Notes: generated by a model from the sequence alone, not told the origin. 19,863 nucleotides of DNA from Dehalococcoidia bacterium UBA2160 (GCA_002328865.1 DCWO01000168.1:1-19863), one strand, 5' to 3'; numbered from the stretch's first letter, positions 1-7,699 are shown. Translations and numbers: made by a program.

Positions 1-21
1 GTTTCGACGCCGTTACTTGGA

Positions 22-34
22 AGCTTGTCGAAGG
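22..34. repeat. Partial copy of the TTCGACA-type intergenic repeat
   Basis: The 13 bases AGCTTGTCGAAGG are the reverse complement of CCTTCGACAAGCT, a close variant of the TTCGACAGGCTCA core seen at five other intergenic places in this window. It lies at the window edge, 3' of the phosphotriesterase-family gene, and the rest of the unit is missing or degenerate. Bases 1-89 hold no gene I can support. Chance similarity is possible. Confidence 0.35.
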
Positions 35-89
35 ACCTTGCCGCGCCTGGTCGATGAACGGCGCCTATGAGCCACGGATCGCGTTTGCT

Positions 90-1046
90 CTACTGCGCCC
101 CCTCGAAGAACCTCCTGGGGTTGTTCACGAAGATGTTCTGGATGTCCTCGTCGCTCGCGCCCAGCTCCTTGAGCTTTGGAACCACGTTCCGTTGGATGAA
201 CAGGTAGCTGTCCGGATTCCCGGTTCGGCGTCGTTTTTGCATCTCGCCGCTGGCGATGAGCAAGGTGACCGACCAGTCGTGGCCCATCATGATGCGATGG
301 CCGTAGCCCGCGTCGATCAGCTTCTTCGCGGTCTCGGTGCGGCCGATCCAATCCGGCGTGTGCTCGGTTTGCCGGCCTGGATACCGGTCCAGCCCGATCC
401 ACACGCCCTTTTCCAGCAATCCGATCAGGTACTCGGTATCGGTCGTGTCGTTGCTGTGGCCGACGTACACGCGGTTGAGGTCGATGCCCTCGTCCTCGAA
501 TATCGCAACCTGCTGCTCTCCGACGCGTTCGGGCGCCCAGGTGTGGGTCGAGATGGGGACGCCGGTCGCTTTCTGCGCGCGGGCTGCGGCTCGGAGGATG
601 ATCTCGCCCTCCGGCGTCACACCGCCGACATCGTTGGCGACTTTGATAATCGCTGCCTTGATTCCGGTGCCTTCGATCCCTTCTTCGATCTCTCGAATGT
701 AGAGGGCCGCGACCGTATCGGGCTCCGCCGTCCAGAACACCCTTGGGATGTCGCGCCAGGTTCCCGTAGCGCAGATGATGTTGATCCCGGACTCCCTGGA
801 CACCTGCTCCAGCAACCGGATGTCGCGCCCGAGATCGATCGTGGTCACGTCGACGATCGTGCGCAACCCCTCGGAGTACGCCGTCTTGAGATCGGCTACT
901 CCGGCCTCGATGCTGCCCTCACGGTCGATGAACTCGGGGTACACGTACTGTATGCCGGCCGACGTAACGACCACGTGCTCGTGGGACAGGGTGAACCCCA
1001 GGTCCGCGGTGTCGATGGGGCCGAGGACCGAATTGATCTGCGCCAT
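90..1046 (-). CDS. Phosphotriesterase-family metal-dependent hydrolase
   Basis: A 318-residue protein of the phosphotriesterase (PTE/Php, amidohydrolase superfamily) type, a TIM-barrel hydrolase with a binuclear metal centre that usually acts on lactones or phosphotriesters. The metal ligands can be read in order: H22 and H24 in SHEHV, the presumptive carboxylated lysine K135 in IIKVAND, H168 in STHTW, H197 in YVGHSND and D257 in GHDWS. Length matches the family (about 300-350). The start is set by a strong GGAGG Shine-Dalgarno sequence located in the last codons of the upstream FAH gene, with a 2-bp gap between genes; extensions further upstream would run through that gene. It is the last gene of a probable cinA/permease/FAH/PTE transcript. 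Substrate is unknown. A lactonase role fits the pairing with a FAH-fold enzyme, but that is inference. Family call is secure, function is not. Confidence 0.9.
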   Translation of the reverse strand: MAQINSVLGPIDTADLGFTLSHEHVVVTSAGIQYVYPEFIDREGSIEAGVADLKTAYSEGLRTIVDVTTIDLGRDIRLLEQVSRESGINIICATGTWRDIPRVFWTAEPDTVAALYIREIEEGIEGTGIKAAIIKVANDVGGVTPEGEIILRAAARAQKATGVPISTHTWAPERVGEQQVAIFEDEGIDLNRVYVGHSNDTTDTEYLIGLLEKGVWIGLDRYPGRQTEHTPDWIGRTETAKKLIDAGYGHRIMMGHDWSVTLLIASGEMQKRRRTGNPDSYLFIQRNVVPKLKELGASDEDIQNIFVNNPRRFFEGAQ

Positions 1047-1048
1047 AC

Positions 1049-1831
1049 TTACTCCTCCATCACGATAGGGTTTCGCAGCACTCCGATTCCGCTGATGTCG
1101 ACTTCGACGACGTCGCCCGCCTTCATGTTGTCGGTGGCGCCGTCGGTGCCCATCCAGATCATGTCTCCCGGAAAAAGCGTCAGGTACTTTGTCATCTCGG
1201 AGATGTAATGGGCGATGCCGAAGATCATGTTGTTGGTCGCGAACTGCGACACCACGTCGCCGTTGAGCCGAACGGTGGTCTGCATGTCCGCGGGGTTCGC
1301 GTCCGTCTCGATCCACGGACCCATGGGCTTGAACGTGTCTGCGTTCTTCGACCGCCACATCGTCCGGTCCGCCGCCTGCCAGGTCCGCTCGCTGACGTCG
1401 TTGCCGACAGTGTATCCGAGGATGCAGTCGAATGCGTCGGCCTCCGTGACGTGCTTTACCCGCTTGCCGATGACGACGACCAGCTCGCCTTCGTACTGCA
1501 CGCGTTCGGTCGCGTCCTTCGGGATGATGATCGGCTCGTCATGGGCAATCAGCGCGTTGTTGGCGCGGTAGCCGACGTCTGCTTTCTCAGGCAGGTCGGG
1601 CTCTCGGCCCAGAAGCGCCGCCGCCTCCCTAACGTGCTCCTCGTAGTTGATGCCGGCCGCGTAAAACGTGCGCGGTTCGAACGGAATCCTGATCTGCACC
1701 GCGCTCAACGGCAGCTTATGCCCGGTGCGGTTGTACCCGTCGAAGGGGTCGCCGGAGACCTGTTCCACCTTGTCGCCTTCCACGATGCCATAGCTGTTGC
1801 TGCCCCCGTATTGATATCGAATCCATCGCAT
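1049..1831 (-). CDS. Fumarylacetoacetate hydrolase (FAH) family protein
   Basis: A 260-residue FAH-fold enzyme. The family includes fumarylacetoacetases, acylpyruvases, oxaloacetate decarboxylases and 2-hydroxyhepta-2,4-diene-1,7-dioate isomerases, which cleave or isomerise 2,4-dioxo acids with Mg2+ or Mn2+. Visible signatures are an N-terminal segment (about 1-50), FYAAGINYEEHV at 57-67, the metal-binding E-x-E in YEGEL (E114, E116), D145 in GYTVGNDVSERTWQ, and the KNADTFKPMGPW segment near 163-173. An ATG six bases upstream at 1837 overlaps the permease stop as ATGA, but the GGAGG motif lies only one base from it; it lies seven bases from the ATG at 1831, so I chose 1831. It sits tightly between the permease and the PTE-like gene, suggesting a shared catabolic pathway. 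Exact reaction cannot be given from sequence alone. Confidence 0.9.
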   Translation of the reverse strand: MRWIRYQYGGSNSYGIVEGDKVEQVSGDPFDGYNRTGHKLPLSAVQIRIPFEPRTFYAAGINYEEHVREAAALLGREPDLPEKADVGYRANNALIAHDEPIIIPKDATERVQYEGELVVVIGKRVKHVTEADAFDCILGYTVGNDVSERTWQAADRTMWRSKNADTFKPMGPWIETDANPADMQTTVRLNGDVVSQFATNNMIFGIAHYISEMTKYLTLFPGDMIWMGTDGATDNMKAGDVVEVDISGIGVLRNPIVMEE

Positions 1832-1833
1832 GG

Positions 1834-3042
1834 TCATGCCTCCTGTTGCGTTGCTTCTTCGCTGGAGCCGGACTGGAGCTCGTCGGTCGGTTCGGACTCG
1901 TCGGGTTCCAGTGAGGGCTCGTTCGATTGCGTGGCGCTGCCTTCGTCGGAGCGACCCCACTGTTCGTAGAAGTAATTGAAAACGTCTCGCGCCGCGGCGG
2001 TCAGCGGCACGCCGATCACGACTCCCCATAGGCCGGCGACCTCGCTGGACACCACGAGAATGGCCATGATCAACACTGGATGGATGCTCACCGCTTTGCC
2101 CTGCACCCTGGGCGAGATCAAGACGCTCTCGACCAGTTGGACCACAACGTAAACCAGGATGACCCAGATCAGGTCTTCGCGAGAGGTAGCCAGGACCACG
2201 AGAATGCCGGGGATTGCCCCGAGAACTGTGCCAATTATAGGCACTAGTGCGAACAACCCTGCGACCAACCCCAAGAGCGCAGAGAACTCGATGCCGAGGG
2301 CCAACAATCCCAGGAATACGAAGACGCCGACCACCGTCGCGCTGAATAACTGCGCTCGGATGTAGGCGCCCACCACATGATTGACGATGGCAACGACGTT
2401 CTGGGCGTGTTCTCGGTTGGTTGGCGACATCATCGAGTAGAAACTGCCGAGCGCCTCTTCGCGGTCTTTGAGTAGATAGAACAACAAGAACGGCACCATA
2501 ACCAACCCGATGACGACCGTTACCGCGTTGGAAACGCCGCTTATCGTCTTCAAAGCCAAAGAACGCGCCGCCGACACCAACGTGTCGCCGAAACTCTCGA
2601 CTGAAGATTCGATCTTCTCCCGCACCTCCTCCGGTACGCGGTCGGCATACTCCTGGCTCCAGTCTTCGACCGCTGCCCGAGCATCCTCGTAGAGATCGGG
2701 AAGCGTGTCCACAAACTGCCGCGACTCGCGGAAGAGGGTAGGCACGGTCAGGTATAAAAGCCCGGCCAATAGTCCGGCCGCGACGACGTAGATGACGAGG
2801 ATTGCCGCGATTCGGCTCGCCTGAGGCCATCTGGCCCGCCAGGGAATGCGGTTCTCGAGGAAGCTGACCGTCGGATGAAGCAACTCAGCGAGGATGATCG
2901 CGGCGATGAAAGGCAATAGAGCGCCGCGAGCGACCAACAGCGCCAATGCCAGAGCGCCAAGAACGACGGCAAGCAGGCCTGGCCGGCGCAATCTCAGCCA
3001 ATGTGAACGGGTCTGTTCGTTGGCCGTTGGCGGCGACGCCAT
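1834..3042 (-). CDS. AI-2E family transporter (TqsA/PerM-like permease)
   Basis: A 402-residue integral membrane protein of the AI-2E transporter family. Members export autoinducer-2 (TqsA) or act as Na+/H+ antiporters or permeases of unknown substrate. Hydrophobic segments occur near residues 22-56 (two helices), 75-100, about 180-200, and in a cluster over about 235-365. The soluble loop rich in D and E at about 105-165 is typical. The family signature blocks PIIGTVLGAIPGI, LVESVLISPRVQGKAVSIHP and GLWGVVIGVPL are all present. The last 40 or so residues form an acidic, Ser/Glu/Gln-rich, probably disordered tail. The start has GGAGG a few bases upstream. It lies 64 bp after cinA and 2 bp before the FAH gene. 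A quorum-sensing role is not implied, because no luxS is visible. Confidence 0.88.
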   Translation of the reverse strand: MASPPTANEQTRSHWLRLRRPGLLAVVLGALALALLVARGALLPFIAAIILAELLHPTVSFLENRIPWRARWPQASRIAAILVIYVVAAGLLAGLLYLTVPTLFRESRQFVDTLPDLYEDARAAVEDWSQEYADRVPEEVREKIESSVESFGDTLVSAARSLALKTISGVSNAVTVVIGLVMVPFLLFYLLKDREEALGSFYSMMSPTNREHAQNVVAIVNHVVGAYIRAQLFSATVVGVFVFLGLLALGIEFSALLGLVAGLFALVPIIGTVLGAIPGILVVLATSREDLIWVILVYVVVQLVESVLISPRVQGKAVSIHPVLIMAILVVSSEVAGLWGVVIGVPLTAAARDVFNYFYEQWGRSDEGSATQSNEPSLEPDESEPTDELQSGSSEEATQQEA

Positions 3043-3088
3043 GGCCTTCCTCCGAATCGGTTAGCGAGGGGCGGTGTGCGGCATTTGG

Positions 3089-3118
3089 GCCGTACGCCCC
3101 TACGCCCTACGCCCCTTC
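3089..3118 (-). repeat. Short direct repeats of GGGCGTA at the cinA 3' end
   Basis: Read on the minus strand, the unit (G)GGGCGTA occurs three times in a row, followed by a near-palindromic CGTACGGCCC. The cinA stop codon (3107-3109) is inside the first unit, so the last codons of cinA are made of repeat sequence. The rest lies in the 64-bp gap before the permease gene. No T-tract follows, so this is not an obvious intrinsic terminator. Confidence 0.5.
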
Positions 3119-4354
3119 GAGCAGCGTTGTCCGCACCAGCTCCATGGCGTTGAAGCTCATGCGAGTTTGGTCCGGGACGCCTCTGCCCCCGTAGTTGTAG
3201 TTCCGGCTCTTGGTGGAGTCGCCGTTTGTAACCGCGATGTACGTTTGGCCTCGTGCCAAGTTTTCGGCTCTCTCTTCCGGCGCGGGCACAGCGTGGAGGG
3301 CTACCCCGATGTTGGCCCCCGCCATCGCCCGAACAGCGTGAGCCAGTTGCTCGGTCAAGGCGACATGGTCGTCCGTATCGGGCGAAACGACTCGCGGGCC
3401 TTCGACGTGTGCCAGTACGCGCTCGACGGACGCTGCTCCGTTCGCGACGACGCCTTCCACGAACCGGCTTCCTCCCGATCGCTGGAAACGGTCCGCCAGC
3501 ATCCCGCCGGTTAGGTCTTCGAAAACCGCCACCGTTGCGTCGCGTTCCGACAGCAATTGTCCGATGGCTTCCTCCATGGTCTCGTCATCGGCGGCGAACA
3601 CGTGGGCGCCAAGGAGATTCTTGACCTCGTCTTCAACGGGAGCGATCAGTTTCATCGCCTCGGCGACGTTCGCGGCTTTCGCGGCGATTCGCACGTCCAC
3701 CTGCCCGGGATGGGCGAGGACGCCGACAGTTGGGTTGGTCGAGTTGGCGATCAGATGTCCGACTAGGTCGTCCACGCGGCTCTCTCCCAACTCGGCGACC
3801 TTGAGCACCCGGTAGGTGATCGTCTCCGCGAGGTCGAAATTCCGCCGCAGGTAGGGCACCACTTCGTTGTCGAAAAGCCATTTCATCTCGAACGGAACAC
3901 CGGGGAGGGTGAAGATCACGCCGCGCGGGTCCTCGACGATGAAGGACGGGGCGGTTCCGTTGGGGTTGTCGACAGTGATCGACCCCTCGGGGACATAAGC
4001 TTGACGCATGTTGTTTTCGGTCATGATCATGCCGCGCCGATGGAAGCGCGTTTCGATCTGCTCGACAAGTCGAGGATCGCGAATGAGCTTCCGGCCGGTG
4101 ACCTTGGCGACGATCTCGCGGGTCAGGTCGTCTTGTGTCGGTCCCAGACCGCCGCCCGTGATGACGATGTCGGCGCGCCCCAACGCGCGCTCGATGACCT
4201 CGGCCATGCGGTCCGGGTTGTCGCCGACGACCGATTTGTAGAAGAGGTTGACTCCCAAATTGGTGAGGCGTTGCGCCATCCAGGAGGCGTTGGTGTCGAC
4301 GATTTGGCCCAACAACAGCTCGGAGCCAATGGATACGATTTCAGCGGACGCCAA
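3107..4354 (-). CDS. cinA: CinA-like protein: MoeA/MogA-type domain plus degenerate PncC (NMN amidohydrolase) domain
   Basis: A 415-residue CinA family protein. The N-terminal molybdopterin-binding-like (COG1058) domain spans about residues 4-175, with AEIVSIGSELLLGQIVDTNA at the start, TGGGLGPTQDDLT at 66-78 and LPGVPFEM near 150-157. The C-terminal region (about 260-415) aligns with PncC, the nicotinamide mononucleotide deamidase of pyridine nucleotide salvage, but the usual ESCTGG is EDLTGG (279-284), the VVAYSN-K segment reads VVANGAAS, and the GIAGPxGG motif is absent, so amidase activity is doubtful. I chose a TTG start because CinA proteins usually begin right at this point and an AAGGAG motif lies about 10 bases upstream. 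An in-frame ATG at 4429 would add 25 atypical residues. The final residues come from repeat sequence. The gene starts a probable four-gene minus-strand transcript. Confidence 0.85.
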   Translation of the reverse strand: MASAEIVSIGSELLLGQIVDTNASWMAQRLTNLGVNLFYKSVVGDNPDRMAEVIERALGRADIVITGGGLGPTQDDLTREIVAKVTGRKLIRDPRLVEQIETRFHRRGMIMTENNMRQAYVPEGSITVDNPNGTAPSFIVEDPRGVIFTLPGVPFEMKWLFDNEVVPYLRRNFDLAETITYRVLKVAELGESRVDDLVGHLIANSTNPTVGVLAHPGQVDVRIAAKAANVAEAMKLIAPVEDEVKNLLGAHVFAADDETMEEAIGQLLSERDATVAVFEDLTGGMLADRFQRSGGSRFVEGVVANGAASVERVLAHVEGPRVVSPDTDDHVALTEQLAHAVRAMAGANIGVALHAVPAPEERAENLARGQTYIAVTNGDSTKSRNYNYGGRGVPDQTRMSFNAMELVRTTLLEGA

Positions 4355-4565
4355 CGGGTAAGCGCTCCTTGCCGTGTTGATCGGGACATGACTGAAGACG
4401 GAGTGAAACGACGCCCATCCGGACGCCATGCGAGTTTAGCAGCGGGCTAGGGGACCGTCAATCGTGTGCCATGGCCATCGCCGCCACGCCAATCACAGGC
4501 GAGGCATCGCGTCGAGTCTCGCCGGATTGGGCACAACGCGCCACTGCGGGCCGGCCGCCGACAAC

Positions 4566-5366
4566 CTACACCTTCGAGAATTCCGGCGTCGCGATGCGGG
4601 TGCCGTCGGGCAGGTCCGACACCTCGAAATCGCCGAACAGCAGCGGGGCTTCCTTCTGCAGCAGGTCGAGTATCTGCAACGCGACCGCCCTGATCTCCCA
4701 GTCGGCGTAGATCGCCCCTCGCATCTCGATGAAGTGCCGCCAGGCGCGGACGTTTGCCGTGACGAATATCTTCGTCTCGGTCGCGTTGGGAAGCACGGAT
4801 CGAGCAGCCTGCCTGATCGCCTTGCGGCGATCGGTTGCGCTATCGAACCTCTCGCGCGGGATGACGCTGCCCAGCGCATTGACGAGGTCGGCATAGCTGT
4901 CGGTCGCGGTTTCCAGCGCTTTTTCGAGGATCGCCGAAGCCTCCTCGGCGCCTTCGCCGTCTTGGGCCAGAGCCGGCGGCACGACGAACGAGCTGTCAGT
5001 CTCGTCGACGTATCGCTGCGATCTCTGGCTGAACGCGAACCCGGCGCGGTGCCTGACCAGCTCATGTGTGAGGCTCCGGGAGACCCCGGTTAACACGAAA
5101 CCGTAGTTGACGTGCTCGAACACACTGCCGTCCTTGGACGAGAGCAGGTTGTGGATGAAATCCGCGATGTCACGCCGGCCGCGTCCATAGCTCATGTAGC
5201 AGAGCCGCGCCGATATCTCGACGATGGCGTTCGACGCGTCGCTGCCCGCGCGGATGCTGTCGGGCACCGGCGGCACGCCCTCATCCGCGAGGAACGCGGC
5301 CACCTGTTCCCAGTCGACGCTTGGACGTGAGACGAGATAGACATTCGCTTTGGAGACAAGTTTCAT
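4566..5366 (-). CDS. thyX: FAD-dependent thymidylate synthase ThyX
   Basis: A 266-residue flavin-dependent thymidylate synthase, which methylates dUMP to dTMP using methylenetetrahydrofolate and NADPH through FAD, independently of ThyA. The family signature appears as RHRAGFAFSQRSQRY at 105-119, where the usual form is RHRxxSxxxxSxRY; the arginines, H106, both serines and the Tyr are kept with one extra residue in the centre. FEHVNYGF (83-90) supplies the conserved His, and the C-terminal block NVRAWRHFIEMR supplies the nucleotide-binding Arg and His. Length is typical of the longer ThyX members. The Shine-Dalgarno sequence is weak (AAAGG, about 10 bases before ATG). It stands rather alone, 211 bp before the cinA start and 306 bp after the MetE-like gene. 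I see no strong promoter. Identification is secure. Confidence 0.95.
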   Translation of the reverse strand: MKLVSKANVYLVSRPSVDWEQVAAFLADEGVPPVPDSIRAGSDASNAIVEISARLCYMSYGRGRRDIADFIHNLLSSKDGSVFEHVNYGFVLTGVSRSLTHELVRHRAGFAFSQRSQRYVDETDSSFVVPPALAQDGEGAEEASAILEKALETATDSYADLVNALGSVIPRERFDSATDRRKAIRQAARSVLPNATETKIFVTANVRAWRHFIEMRGAIYADWEIRAVALQILDLLQKEAPLLFGDFEVSDLPDGTRIATPEFSKV

Positions 5367-5498
5367 CTGTTTAGCCTTTTGACTGCACGCGGGTCCTGTG
5401 CCGCAGTTGTTCTGGAAAATGTCACGAATCAGTGTATGAGTGCAGGGTGAAGAATGCTAGTGTCCCTCAGCGCAAGGTTGTATGGCGTTCGGCGGACC

Positions 5499-5546
5499 TT
5501 CGACAGGCCCAGAGCCAGCCCTAAGCATGCCGATGGGCCGAACGGG
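5499..5546 (+). repeat. Interspersed TTCGACA repeat, interrupted copy
   Basis: TTCGACAGGCCCAGAG is followed, after about 20 unrelated bases, by GGGCCGAACGGG. This matches both ends of the copy at 14579-14601 but with an insertion or divergence in the middle. It is the degenerate member of the family in this window. Confidence 0.5.
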
Positions 5547-5621
5547 AAAAGGGGTGAGTTTCTCCAATCGTTGACGACGCGACGAACAGTGGACTTGCGG
5601 CAATCTAAGTTGCAATGCAAC

Positions 5622-5648
5622 CCGTTCGCGGTGAGCCTGTCGAACCAC
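5622..5648 (-). repeat. Interspersed TTCGACA repeat
   Basis: The segment begins CCGTTCGCGGTGAGCCTGTC and ends GAACCAC. Its reverse complement has the core TTCGACAGGCTCA followed by a GAACGG end. It differs at one position from the copy at 19109-19135 (GCGGT against GCAGT). It lies between genes, just after the MetE-like gene. Confidence 0.75.
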
Positions 5649-5667
5649 TCGTCCACACACCGAGTGG
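5645..5667 (-). terminator. Hairpin just after the MetE-like gene; possible terminator
   Basis: CCACTCG at 5645-5651 is complementary to CGAGTGG at 5661-5667, giving a 7-bp stem with a 9-base loop that begins 5 bases after the stop codon of the minus-strand MetE-like gene. No T-tract follows on the minus strand, so termination is uncertain. One arm overlaps the end of the interspersed repeat. Confidence 0.35.
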
Positions 5668-5672
5668 CGCAC

Positions 5673-6764
5673 TCAAGAATACCGGTCTCGCAGAATCCCG
5701 GCGGCCCGTGTCATGGCCCGGAGCTTGAGGTAAGCTTCGTCGAGGTCCATCGGGTTGGCGCTGGACGGCGCGAATCCGCAGTCCGGATTCAGCGTTATCC
5801 GCTCCGCCGGAACGTATCGCATCGCGGCCTCGACACGCTCGACGACCAAACCGGGGGATTCGACGTTGGAGTCGGTGTGGTCGATCACGCCCAAGCCAAG
5901 AATCTTGTCGTCCGGGAAGTTGGCCAGCGCCTCGATGCCTCCGGCGTCCGGCGTTGCCAACTCCAAGGCAAAGCGCTGGACGTTCATGCGTCCTAGAGCG
6001 CCGATTATCAAGTCGTACGGCCCTCGTGTGCTGTGGCGTCGGTTGAAGTGGGCGTGGCACAAGTGCAAGCTCACGAAGGCGTGGTCCAGACCCTCGACGA
6101 CCGCATTAACCGACTGCACGCTCATGTCGATTTCGCGCTCGATGTCGTCGATGCCTTCGCTGCGACGGTAATCGGGATCCACCAGCAGCGCCAGCCACGG
6201 ATCGTCGAGTTGAATCGCGTCAACTCCCGCTTCGGCAAGGGACCGGAGCTCAGTTTGGATGATTGGGACGCAGGCGCCCATGAACTCCTCGCGCGTCGAG
6301 TAGGCAGCCGATGAATGCTCGGCGCTCCACATCCGGCGAGCGATTGTATACGGGGATGGCACGGCGACGGTGATTCGTGAGTCGCTTCGAGAGCGTAAGA
6401 ACCGTGCTTCGTCGACCGCAATGGGCCGTTTTGCGGCTATCGGACGCACGACCGCGGGGTATGCCAGCGTCGAGAATCCGGAGCTGCCGCCAGCGAGCAG
6501 GTCGCGTTCGAATCCGTCCACCGCTTCGGCGAAGACCTTGACGTAGCTCTCACGGTGCCACTCACCGTCGGATACGTAGTCCAAACCCGCTCGTTCCTGC
6601 ATTCGGACCGCATCAGGAATCGCATCGTCGAGCAGCCGGTCCGCTTCGGCGTCCGTGACGCGGCCGGCGATGCGGTCGTCGATCAGGTCACGAACCCACC
6701 TGGGCCGCGGCAGGCTGCCGACCACGAACGTCGCGAACGGGATGTCGAGCGCGGGTGTGCGCAT
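5673..6764 (-). CDS. Cobalamin-independent methionine synthase (MetE C-terminal domain) family protein
   Basis: A 363-residue protein matching only the catalytic C-terminal barrel of MetE (COG0620); full-length MetE is about 750 residues. The zinc ligands are all in place: H234 and C236 in LHLCHAHF, E268 in FALELATPDAG and C329 in NPDCGF. The N-terminal VGSLPRP and YVSDGEWHRESY (63-74) are typical, as is DDPWLALL near 187-194. Short relatives include archaeal methionine synthases that use methylcobamide or other methyl donors and epoxyalkane:coenzyme M transferases, so the methyl donor and acceptor are open. The ATG has AAGGTGA shortly upstream. It lies 46 bp downstream of aroE and probably shares its transcript. 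The complete metal site argues that it is active. Assigning metE would be too strong. Confidence 0.85.
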   Translation of the reverse strand: MRTPALDIPFATFVVGSLPRPRWVRDLIDDRIAGRVTDAEADRLLDDAIPDAVRMQERAGLDYVSDGEWHRESYVKVFAEAVDGFERDLLAGGSSGFSTLAYPAVVRPIAAKRPIAVDEARFLRSRSDSRITVAVPSPYTIARRMWSAEHSSAAYSTREEFMGACVPIIQTELRSLAEAGVDAIQLDDPWLALLVDPDYRRSEGIDDIEREIDMSVQSVNAVVEGLDHAFVSLHLCHAHFNRRHSTRGPYDLIIGALGRMNVQRFALELATPDAGGIEALANFPDDKILGLGVIDHTDSNVESPGLVVERVEAAMRYVPAERITLNPDCGFAPSSANPMDLDEAYLKLRAMTRAAGILRDRYS

Positions 6765-6810
6765 TAGATCACCTTGTCGTTCACAGGCTTTTCGAATTGT
6801 CGCATCCGCA

Positions 6811-7671
6811 TCATCGCGTCAGCTCCGCCATCGCCTTACGCGCTGCTTCCATCATCACGTCGATAGGCGCAGACATCCCCGTCCACATCTCGAAGGCGGC
6901 TGCGCCCTGGTGGACGAGCATCGGCAAGCCGCCCAGCGTTTCGGCGCCGGCTTTCTGGGCTTGGGCCAGCAAGGGCGTCACTTCGGGGTTGTAGACCATG
7001 TCGAACACTAGGCATCCGCCTGGGATCCAGCCCTCAGGTAGGGGAGAACGGCCTTCGTCAGACGACCCCTGCATGCCGATTGACGTGCAATTGACGATGA
7101 GATCGGCGACCTCGCAACGCTCTTTCAGTTCTGGCGAGTCGATTGCGATGGCGTCAGCAGAGGCGCCTAGTCCTGACAACTCCGCGGCCAGCGCCTCGGC
7201 CCTGGACACCGTACGATTGGCGATGTGCATCGATCGGACGCCCTTTTGTGCCAGCGCGTTGCCGGCAGCCCGCGCGGCGCCGCCAGCGCCCAACAGCAGC
7301 ACGCGCTTTCCGGCCGGGTCAAAGCCCGCCTGCGAACTCAACGACGTCAGGAATCCGTGTATGTCGGTGTTGTAGCCGATCAGCTCCTCACCGCCCTCAA
7401 CCACGATGGTGTTGACCGCGCCGATGGCTTCGGTTTGAGGGTCGAGTCGATCCAGCATGCCGATGACCGCCACTTTGTGCGGCACGGTCACGTTGGCGCC
7501 GTAGCAGTTGACCTCGCGAAGACTGTTGACCGCGGCTTCCAGCTTCTCGGGCGGTGTCGGCCAGGCTTCGTAGAGTGCGTCTAGCCCACAATCGTCCAGG
7601 GCGGCTTGCTGGAGCGCGGGCGACATTGAATGCCCCAGCGGGTATCCGAATATGCCGACGCGGTTTGTCAT
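6811..7671 (-). CDS. aroE: Shikimate dehydrogenase (NADP+)
   Basis: A 286-residue AroE, which reduces 3-dehydroshikimate to shikimate with NADPH in the pathway to chorismate. The substrate-binding half shows GIFGYPLGHSMSP (7-18, the two Ser contacting substrate), NVTVPHK with catalytic K66, GAVNTIV (N87) and GYNTDIHGF with D103. The nucleotide-binding half shows GAGGAARAAG (128-137) and NRT (152-154), the pattern associated with NADP preference. Length is typical. A GAGGAG motif sits a few bases upstream of the ATG. A promoter-like pair lies just upstream (listed), and the gene diverges from the AtzG-like/amidase pair across a 160-bp gap. No other shikimate gene is visible here, so it is separate from any aro operon. 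Identification is secure. Confidence 0.95.
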   Translation of the reverse strand: MTNRVGIFGYPLGHSMSPALQQAALDDCGLDALYEAWPTPPEKLEAAVNSLREVNCYGANVTVPHKVAVIGMLDRLDPQTEAIGAVNTIVVEGGEELIGYNTDIHGFLTSLSSQAGFDPAGKRVLLLGAGGAARAAGNALAQKGVRSMHIANRTVSRAEALAAELSGLGASADAIAIDSPELKERCEVADLIVNCTSIGMQGSSDEGRSPLPEGWIPGGCLVFDMVYNPEVTPLLAQAQKAGAETLGGLPMLVHQGAAAFEMWTGMSAPIDVMMEAARKAMAELTR

Positions 7672-7699
7672 TCCGGCTCCTCAATCTCGTGCTGGCGCG

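Larger units (their letters stand above)
5367..5672. other. Intergenic region with interspersed repeats
   Basis: This 306-bp gap separates the MetE-like gene from thyX, both on the minus strand. It contains two copies of the TTCGACA repeat in opposite orientation (listed separately) and a short hairpin next to the MetE-like stop. I find no coding sequence with a believable start and composition, and no clear sigma70 promoter for thyX, although the gap must presumably contain one. Confidence 0.6.

Noticed and set aside
54..1208. 384-codon plus-strand frame opposite the phosphotriesterase-like gene
   Set aside because: Antisense shadow typical of high-G+C coding sequence. The minus-strand protein has a full set of metal ligands.
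1047..1358. N-terminal extension of the phosphotriesterase-like frame
   Set aside because: It overlaps the FAH gene in another frame and has no homology. The ATG at 1046 has the Shine-Dalgarno sequence and the family N-terminus.
1049..2830. Long minus-strand open frame of 593 codons extending upstream of the FAH gene
   Set aside because: The upstream part lies over the AI-2E permease in another frame and has arginine-rich, low-complexity composition. The FAH homology starts only at the ATG near 1831.
1834..3042. Evidence for AI-2 quorum sensing
   Set aside because: The family name is historical. Many members have other functions and there is no luxS or lsr gene in the window.
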